A stretch of 64,000 bases of DNA. Source: a bacterium. GTDB taxonomy: Bacteria; Desulfobacterota; DSWW01. This document shows positions 51,748 to 57,891 of this stretch, piece after piece. The notes below the pieces were generated by a model. The model made no database searches. It worked only from the letters and a program-made list of their open reading frames with translations, and was not told the origin of the DNA. The position numbers and the translations under genes are program-made. Every line of letters starts with the position of its first letter. Position 1 is the first letter of the stretch. The stretch covers positions 70,832-134,831 of the forward strand of contig JANQFG010000265.1 of NCBI GenBank assembly GCA_028277985.1, in the 5' to 3' direction.

Positions 51748-52830
51748 TCAGTCCTTTACGATCGTTCTGCCTTTCATCATGTCGACGGCCCAGTGTCCGT
51801 CGTACCCCGGGACGGCATCATCGATCATTTTCAGGGAGGGAGTCATCAACCGGGGAAACCTCATCATGAGATGTGCCATGGGCAGACGCATGGGCATTCG
51901 TCGCATGGCAGCGGAAACGACTCGAACTCGATGGAAGTTCTTGTTGAATCGTTCGAAATCTTCCAAAGCCCTTTCCGTATCGGTGTAGGCCAGTTCTGCT
52001 ATCTTGCCTGACATGAGGGCTCCGTGGATACCGAACATCCCGGCAGGATCGATCATCCCGCAGATGGTTCCCGTGAGCACCCGATTCCCCTTGAAGAGCT
52101 TCAGAGAATCCTTGCCGAGTACCGGAGTCGTGCCGGAGTGCTTCGACCATTTCGGGAACGTGAGGCCTTCGCTCTCTTCGAGGTGGCGTTTGCATTCCTC
52201 GATGTTCTCATCCGTCATGGGATAGCGGGTAAAGACCAGGAAGAACATGAGGTCATTCGCCACGGATAGGTACCCGTAATCCGTCGAGTACTTTCCGGAC
52301 CACCCCATCAGAGCGTCCTCGAATCTCGGGTCATCGAGTTTCTTGCGCGCGTAAGCACCTGTGCCCTGGTCATAGGGCACACCGATCGCCTCCATGCCTT
52401 CCTTGTCGAAGCCGGTGGCCACGACGGCACGCTCCGGGATGTCGTCCAGGCGACGGACGTAGTGGTCGAAATGGACCTTGATTCCCATGTCGACGGCGAT
52501 ATTGTAGAGGTAGGTATCGATGGAAGTCTTGCGGCCTCCCCGTTCGACCAGGTAGTAGTTCACCGGGTTCAGGTCGAATTTCTCCTTTTCCACGATCATG
52601 CGAAAGCGCTTGACAGGGGTGAAACAGGGGGAGATGTCGATACCGATGTAGTTGGAGACCCTTGCAGGATCGATCGGGGTGGCGTGTATGGAGGGATGAA
52701 AATCTTCCAGCATCCCCAGGGATTTCGCCGCATCCCAGATTTCGACCTCGTAGCCTTCCCTGCAGAGATTGATTCCCGCGACCAGTCCGGACAGACCGGC
52801 ACCAACGATGGTGATCTTAGAAGCAGACAT
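51748..52830 (-). CDS. FAD-dependent oxidoreductase
   Basis: A 360-residue flavoprotein with the dinucleotide motif ITIVGAGLSGLVAGINL at the N terminus and GTICGMIDPAGMFGIHGALMSG as the C-terminal cofactor segment. It is shorter than the CrtI-like proteins here and closer in size to lycopene-cyclase or squalene-epoxidase-like flavoproteins, but I cannot name a family. The start at MSASK is chosen by GGAGGGGG and the motif; a longer reading runs through the operator sites. It is divergent from the ferredoxin paralogue at 53063 and shares its control region. Confidence 0.75.
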   Translation of the reverse strand: MSASKITIVGAGLSGLVAGINLCREGYEVEIWDAAKSLGMLEDFHPSIHATPIDPARVSNYIGIDISPCFTPVKRFRMIVEKEKFDLNPVNYYLVERGGRKTSIDTYLYNIAVDMGIKVHFDHYVRRLDDIPERAVVATGFDKEGMEAIGVPYDQGTGAYARKKLDDPRFEDALMGWSGKYSTDYGYLSVANDLMFFLVFTRYPMTDENIEECKRHLEESEGLTFPKWSKHSGTTPVLGKDSLKLFKGNRVLTGTICGMIDPAGMFGIHGALMSGKIAELAYTDTERALEDFERFNKNFHRVRVVSAAMRRMPMRLPMAHLMMRFPRLMTPSLKMIDDAVPGYDGHWAVDMMKGRTIVKD

Positions 52831-52905
52831 ACCCCCTCCTCGAATTCCGGATGGACCCTCGATGGGCAAGGGTCCGGTGAAGGCCCCGAGAGGCCACACG
52901 GTTCT

Positions 52906-52917
52906 CTGACTAGTCAA
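52906..52917. promoter_or_regulatory. TetR-type operator-like palindrome
   Basis: CTGACTAGTCAA, one mismatch from the perfect palindrome 20 bases to its right. The two centres are 20 bases apart, about two helical turns, so dimers would bind the same DNA face. Confidence 0.65.
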
Positions 52918-52925
52918 TTTTTTGT

Positions 52926-52937
52926 TTGACTAGTCAA
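52926..52937. promoter_or_regulatory. TetR-type operator, perfect palindrome
   Basis: TTGACTAGTCAA, a perfect 12-base palindrome and the clearest copy of the motif. With 17 bases to TAGGAT (52949-52954) its left half can serve as the -35 box for the rightward ferredoxin gene. Confidence 0.72.
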
Positions 52938-53062
52938 ATAACAAATATTAGGATTTACTTCAAGGAAAAAATTCAATTTCGAGAAGAAACACCGGGAATG
53001 GCCGTCCAGACGGGCGGCCCGGACCGTTCCGGTGCCATGGATGACCAGGAAAGGAGTGCGTC

Positions 53063-54157
53063 ATGAGCGAAGACCTCTATTTCAAGCTGGGGGAACGGTT
53101 GAACCAGTACCAGGTGAAGATCCTCCTGGTCGAGCCCTATCTGAACATCTTGAGGGAAATCTACGCCGAGAAGGAAGCCGAGCTTGGCGCAGCACTCCCG
53201 TTGGGGTCACACTCGGCGTCCGAGCTTTCAGAGAAGCTCGGAAGGGAGGAGAAGGAACTGGGTTCGCTCCTCGAGGGGATGGCGAACAAGGGAACCGTGT
53301 TCGTCACGAAGACGGAGGATGGGTCGAGCCAGTACGCCCTCATGCCTTTTGTCCCTGGCGTCGTGGAGTTTCAACTGATGCGGGGTACGGACACGGAACA
53401 GGACCGGAAGGTGGCCCGTATGCTTCACGAGTTCATGGAAGGGGAGATGAAGGACTTGACCAGGGAGGTGATGAAGGATCCGGTAGTGGCAAAGCAGATG
53501 ATGCCGGATGCGCCTGCCCGGACGATCACCGTGGAGGCGGAACTGCCTCGAGGCACCCAGATCTATCCCTTTGAAAAACTGACCGAACTGGTCGACCAGG
53601 AGAGTTTCTTTGCAGCGGCCAAGTGCTACTGCCGTCACCATGCCTATCTGATCGACCAGCCCTGCAAGGTGGAAGGGGTGCCCGAATACTCCTGCCTGAT
53701 GTTTGGAAAGGCGGCCGAATTTATCGTGGACCGGGAATTCGGCAAGGAGGTCACAAAGGAGCAGGCCTACCGGATCCTGGAGGCCACGGAAAAGGCGGGA
53801 CTGGTGCACAACACGAACAACTGGATCGAGAACACGGGTTTCATCTGCAACTGCTGCGGTTGCTGTTGTGGGTTCCTCAAGATGGTCAAGGAGTATGACA
53901 GCAGCGCGTGGCTCGAATCCGCGAATTTCCAGGTTCAGGCGGAATTCGAGGAATGTGTCGGGTGCGGCGACTGCATCGAGCGATGCCAGATGGACGCTCT
54001 GTGTCTCGAGGAGGAGGTGATCTCCATCGACCTTTCCCGATGCATCGGATGTGGGAACTGCGTCACGGTTTGCCCGACCGAGTGTTTGTCCATGGTGCGG
54101 CGATCCGACAAGAGCCCCCCTGCCGGAAAGGATGCGCTGGACGCACTGGGGATATGA
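53063..54157 (+). CDS. Cys-rich 4Fe-4S dicluster protein with winged-helix-like N terminus (paralogue 9)
   Basis: A 364-residue protein very close to those at 5240 and 6389, although 45 kb away. The order is SEDLYFKLGERLN start, winged-helix-like segment (SASELSEKLGREEKELGSL), CYCRHHAYLIDQPC with YSCLMFGKA, CNCCGCCC, CVGCGDCIERC and CIGCGNCVTVCP. GGAAAGGAG precedes the start region. Unlike its relatives it has its own control region with two operators, so this copy is likely expressed with the right-arm regulon and could be the electron carrier for the flavoproteins there. Confidence 0.86.
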   Translation: MSEDLYFKLGERLNQYQVKILLVEPYLNILREIYAEKEAELGAALPLGSHSASELSEKLGREEKELGSLLEGMANKGTVFVTKTEDGSSQYALMPFVPGVVEFQLMRGTDTEQDRKVARMLHEFMEGEMKDLTREVMKDPVVAKQMMPDAPARTITVEAELPRGTQIYPFEKLTELVDQESFFAAAKCYCRHHAYLIDQPCKVEGVPEYSCLMFGKAAEFIVDREFGKEVTKEQAYRILEATEKAGLVHNTNNWIENTGFICNCCGCCCGFLKMVKEYDSSAWLESANFQVQAEFEECVGCGDCIERCQMDALCLEEEVISIDLSRCIGCGNCVTVCPTECLSMVRRSDKSPPAGKDALDALGI

Positions 54158-54268
54158 GCCACACCCCGAATCAGCCTCGTACTCGTCCTCGATTGCAGCG
54201 GGGGATGTCCTAACACCCAACACCTGAGAACGAAGGGCCGTCTTCGGGCACGGTCACGAAACAGGATA

Positions 54269-55567
54269 TTACGGACACCCGGGTCGTTCTCCGCCGTGGA
54301 AGTGGAGGTGTACGGGAAGCTCGCACACGGCGTCGTTCGGCAAGCCGAGCATGAGGTTCGTCAGCGGATCATCGGTCAGGGGGACTCTGGCCACACCCAC
54401 CAGCCGGGCATCCCCCCAACGATTCATACGTTCACCGTCCACTGTCTGGGAAAAGCCGGTCGAGGTTTCGGTTGTGATCGTGGTGACGATCGACATGGAC
54501 GTCACTTCCCGCTCGCCCACGAAAGACGTGAAGGTGGAGTCAAAATCGAGATCGATCCGGCCGCTGCAGAAATCGATTTCCCCGGCGAGGGCATGAGGCT
54601 CGATCTCTACGCGAATGGCATCCATGCCGGGGATGATCTGCAGATGGGGGATCCGGAACTCGGAAAATTCCACCGATGCACGCCCGTCCACGACGGGGCC
54701 AAGTGAACCTATCCCGTCCGACCCCTTCCCGTCGTAGGGATACTCGACGAAGGACCCGAGGAAGCCGATGGAAAGGCGTCCCTCTTTCCCGACCGTCATC
54801 TGTACTTCGTCCGCCACGCCCGGAGGCGGTTCTCCAGGGCAAGGAAACTTCCCCTGCGGGAAATCCAGATGCGATTCATTCTCTGAGACCGTGTTCGTGG
54901 GAAGACCGAGAATCAGGTCTGTGAACGGGTCCCCGGTCGGAGGGGTGACCGCGATGCTCACGTATTGGAGATCATCTTTCTCATCGAGGGGGCGCCCGGT
55001 CATGGTCCAGTTCCCTTGAGATACGGTTCCCGTGGTCAGGTCGCTGACCACGGACAGGGCGCCGAGAACTTCCCCGAACATCACCTGCTCGAAGAGGGCA
55101 TCCATGAAGTATTCCATATGACCCGTACAGAAATTGACGGTTCCGATCATGTCGGCGGGAAGGATGTTGATATAGATGTCCACCTGCTCGCCCATGATGT
55201 AGAACTTGCTCGGTAGGGAGTCATCCGCATCGAAGAAGACAATCACCTCGCCCGGTTCCAGACTCGGCTCCAGCGCGCGGCAGGCCTCGAGATTCTCGCC
55301 ATCCAGATCCAGGCTGCCGCAGTCGGGGCTCATCGTGCCGAGGCTTCCCGGGCCCCTTCCGTCGTAAGGGAATTCGATACTCGCCCCCGGCCCCTTGCCG
55401 ATCCACATCCGGCAATCGTGTCCGGAGGTGATCCGGACTTCTTTGACGGCTCCGACCCCATCTTCGGGGGGGGCAACAGGGTCGGAGCCGGAGCAGGCGA
55501 CGAGAACAAGAGCCGCGAGCCAGGGGAGAGCCAGCCATCCTGGGAGACGGTGTCTTCCTGTCTTCAA
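54269..55567 (-). CDS. Lipoprotein with two repeated domains
   Basis: A 432-residue lipoprotein starting at TTG, supported by GGAGGG seven bases upstream and by the absence of an internal Met before the lipobox LVLVAC. The mature part is an internal duplication: EFPYDGRG/EYPYDGKG, FCTGHMEY/FCSGRIDL and DPFTDLILGLPTNTV/DPLTNLMLGLPNDAV recur in the same order about 190 residues apart. I do not recognise the repeat. Cysteines near each FC(T/S)G may pair. It lies after the CoA-ligase gene in the same direction, 30 bases away, and may be a surface or periplasmic binding protein. Confidence 0.75.
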   Translation of the reverse strand: MKTGRHRLPGWLALPWLAALVLVACSGSDPVAPPEDGVGAVKEVRITSGHDCRMWIGKGPGASIEFPYDGRGPGSLGTMSPDCGSLDLDGENLEACRALEPSLEPGEVIVFFDADDSLPSKFYIMGEQVDIYINILPADMIGTVNFCTGHMEYFMDALFEQVMFGEVLGALSVVSDLTTGTVSQGNWTMTGRPLDEKDDLQYVSIAVTPPTGDPFTDLILGLPTNTVSENESHLDFPQGKFPCPGEPPPGVADEVQMTVGKEGRLSIGFLGSFVEYPYDGKGSDGIGSLGPVVDGRASVEFSEFRIPHLQIIPGMDAIRVEIEPHALAGEIDFCSGRIDLDFDSTFTSFVGEREVTSMSIVTTITTETSTGFSQTVDGERMNRWGDARLVGVARVPLTDDPLTNLMLGLPNDAVCELPVHLHFHGGERPGCP

Positions 55568-55597
55568 GGTTCCGCCCTCCGTGGCTCGATGGAGGCG

Positions 55598-56956
55598 TTA
55601 CTTCTCGTAGAGTTTCTCTATGTACTGGGTCTTCTTATCCGACCGCTCGAGCGACATCGGCTCGATCCACTCGATGGCAGGCCTAATCTTCACGGCCTGG
55701 TGCATCTTCTCCTCGACTTCCTTCTGCAGTTGCCCCAGATCCTCTTTGGTGACCCCTTCACCGTACTCGATCTTCACCTTCAGGGGGGGGACGACCCGGG
55801 GAGGCGGTTCATCCAGTAGAATGCGGAACTCACCGGTCGTTCTCGGCGTGAACGACTCTACCACGTCCTTGATCTGGGCCGGATAGACCATTACGCCTTT
55901 CACCTTCAGCATGTCATCGGTCCTGCCCACGATCTTGTAGCGAAGACCGGATTGCCCGCAAGGACAGGGAGAGGTGAAGACCTGGTGGACATCGCCCATT
56001 GTCATTCGCATTCCGAGCATGCCCCCGCCCTCGCCATCCAGGGTGGTGAAGACCCCGAGCCCGGTATTGCCGTCTTCCAAGGGGACGGTCTCCCGCGTGT
56101 CCGGATCGACGAGTTCGTACAGGATCATGTCATCACCGATCCAATGCATACCCTGGTATTCCGGGTGGTCGCACGAGACGCCCACGCCCGCGCCCATGTC
56201 ATAGAGCTTGGCACCGTACTCGGTTTCGAGGCGTTTTCGAACCTCGGGGATACCCGCCCCGGGCTCGGCTCCACAGATCAAGGTCTTGAAGCCGAGGGCC
56301 TTCACGCTGTCGCCCATGACGTCCGGTGCCTTTTCGATCATGTGGAGGGCCAGGGACGGCGTGCACATGAGGATGTTGCCGCCGAAAAGGCGCGTAAAAT
56401 TGATGATCCGGGTCGTTCCGGCTTCGGCTCCCACGGGGATGATGGTGATACCGGGAAAATCCTCCATGGCCAGCAGGGTCGGCGTGCCCGCAAGGAACAT
56501 GCTCAGGCCGAAGGCGAGAACAAACTTGTCTCCGGGGCGGACCCCGCAACGCCACATCATCCGGTTGTTGATTTCACGCATCCTGGGCAAGCCTCCCCTC
56601 ACCAACGGGTAGGGGGTCGGGACGCCCGTGGTGCCCGAGGTCGCGGCCATGACGTAGATATCGTCGACCGAATCCCCCATGAGCATGCGAAGGATCTCCT
56701 TCATATCGAAACCGACTTCTGCAAGAAGCTCGCGCATCTCCGGCTGCCCGTAGATCGGAATCTTCTGGAGATCGTCGAGCGACTTGATATCAGAGGGCTT
56801 GACACCCGCATCGTCCATCCGCTTCTTGGTGAGCGGAATGGAGTCGTACATGGATTGAATGTTGTTGACCAGGAGATCGTTCTGGATATTTCGCATCTCC
56901 GGTGTGTTGAACTTCGGTTCGATTTCCATGTTCCAATAAGGTCGATCGAGATCCAT
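55598..56956 (-). CDS. Phenylacetate-CoA-ligase-like (PaaK family) acyl-CoA ligase
   Basis: A 452-residue adenylate-forming enzyme. The phosphate loop is ATSGTTGVPTPYP, the hinge region GRTDDMLKVKG and the PaaK-type C terminus ends near IEKLYEK. These ligases activate a carboxylic acid with ATP and CoA; PaaK-like members act on aromatic or alicyclic acids. VSCDHPEYQGMHW corresponds to the region contacting the acyl group. GGAGG precedes the ATG; longer readings are unsupported. It lies downstream of the TetR gene and is likely co-regulated, giving the entry step by which the hydrophobic acid becomes a CoA ester. Confidence 0.86.
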   Translation of the reverse strand: MDLDRPYWNMEIEPKFNTPEMRNIQNDLLVNNIQSMYDSIPLTKKRMDDAGVKPSDIKSLDDLQKIPIYGQPEMRELLAEVGFDMKEILRMLMGDSVDDIYVMAATSGTTGVPTPYPLVRGGLPRMREINNRMMWRCGVRPGDKFVLAFGLSMFLAGTPTLLAMEDFPGITIIPVGAEAGTTRIINFTRLFGGNILMCTPSLALHMIEKAPDVMGDSVKALGFKTLICGAEPGAGIPEVRKRLETEYGAKLYDMGAGVGVSCDHPEYQGMHWIGDDMILYELVDPDTRETVPLEDGNTGLGVFTTLDGEGGGMLGMRMTMGDVHQVFTSPCPCGQSGLRYKIVGRTDDMLKVKGVMVYPAQIKDVVESFTPRTTGEFRILLDEPPPRVVPPLKVKIEYGEGVTKEDLGQLQKEVEEKMHQAVKIRPAIEWIEPMSLERSDKKTQYIEKLYEK

Positions 56957-57033
56957 CTCATCCTCCGGGTGCCCGTTTCTTGGACAGGCTGTTCGCGTTT
57001 GTGCGGGGCCTACGAAGTATAGGGTCCGTTCGC

Positions 57034-57693
57034 CTACTTGCAGAGATAACTCAAGATCAGGTCGGAAAGCTCCTTTTCCAGTTTTTTGCTGTCGAGATTC
57101 CCCTTGTTGATGACGTGGTTGAAGGCGAATCCAACGACAGAGGACATGAGGGTGTAAGCGGCGACCTGGGGGTTCCGTTTCTTGAAGATCCCACGCTTTG
57201 TGCCTTCCTGGACGATGATGGCGGATGTACGCATACAGAACTCCTGCATGGAAGAGTTCAATTCCGTGATCATCTCGTTTCTGGAAACCTGGCACCAGAA
57301 CTCGAGGATGACGCGCAGGACATGCGGATTCTCGTCATACATGGTAACGAGGAACTTGATCGCGTCTTTGATCATCCCGATCAGGTCTGTCTTCGGGTTT
57401 GAATAGTACTCCCTCACGAGTGCGTATACTTCTTCCGGGTCGTCTGTCTGGTCGGGCAATTCCCAGATCTCTTTGGTGAAACCGACCACATTTTCCCACA
57501 TCTTGTGGATCACCGAGATCAGGAGCTCCTCCCGATTCTTGAAGTAGTAGGAGGCGATTCCTTTCGAGAGCCCCGCCTCTTTGGTCACATCGTCGAGGGT
57601 GACCCGATCGTATCCCTTTAGGGCCATACACTTGAGGGCTGCCTGGGTGAGTTCCTCTTTTCGAATTTCGCTGATTTCGGTCTTTCGGCTCAT
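57034..57693 (-). CDS. TetR/AcrR-family transcriptional regulator
   Basis: A 219-residue regulator. The N-terminal helix-turn-helix (VTLDDVTKEAGLSKGIASYYF, shown here in part as TLDDVTKEAGLSKG) lies at about residues 31-51, and the helical remainder is a ligand-binding/dimerisation domain. The HTH closely matches TetR regulators of fatty-acid and CoA-ester metabolism. Its own promoter (TTGACC, 17 bases, TACAAT on the minus strand) overlaps the operator at 57819, so autorepression is likely. The same motif appears at four other loci in the window. The effector is probably an acyl-CoA, by analogy. GAGGAAA precedes the ATG. Confidence 0.88.
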   Translation of the reverse strand: MSRKTEISEIRKEELTQAALKCMALKGYDRVTLDDVTKEAGLSKGIASYYFKNREELLISVIHKMWENVVGFTKEIWELPDQTDDPEEVYALVREYYSNPKTDLIGMIKDAIKFLVTMYDENPHVLRVILEFWCQVSRNEMITELNSSMQEFCMRTSAIIVQEGTKRGIFKKRNPQVAAYTLMSSVVGFAFNHVINKGNLDSKKLEKELSDLILSYLCK

Positions 57694-57781
57694 GACGTTT
57701 CCTCTTTCCTTCTCGTGTTCCGGTGGGACGCTCCAAAAAGGGAAGAACCCTACATCGAGCGAGCATTCGGGCTGACGGCGC

Positions 57782-57811
57782 TTGACAAGCCGTCGATAGG
57801 GATTGTATTAT
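57782..57811 (+). promoter_or_regulatory. Rightward sigma-70-like promoter for the FAD oxidase gene
   Basis: TTGACA, 18 bases, TATTAT. The operator at 57819-57830 lies just downstream of the -10, at the expected start site. Confidence 0.65.
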
Positions 57812-57830
57812 TTTTTCGTTGAGTGGTCAA
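57802..57830 (-). promoter_or_regulatory. Leftward sigma-70-like promoter for the TetR gene
   Basis: On the minus strand TTGACC (57830-57825), 17 bases, TACAAT (57807-57802). Its -35 is half of the operator and its -10 overlaps the -10 of the rightward promoter, so the two promoters face across each other. Confidence 0.6.
57819..57830. promoter_or_regulatory. TetR-type operator-like palindrome
   Basis: TTGAGTGGTCAA, the exact reverse complement of the site at 35716. A further half-site (CAGTCAA) lies at 57848-57854. Binding here would block both divergent promoters. Confidence 0.7.
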
Positions 57831-57891
57831 ATAATTTTTTTAACAATCAGTCAAATTCCCAAACGATGCCGCAGGAAGGGCGGAGGAGAGG

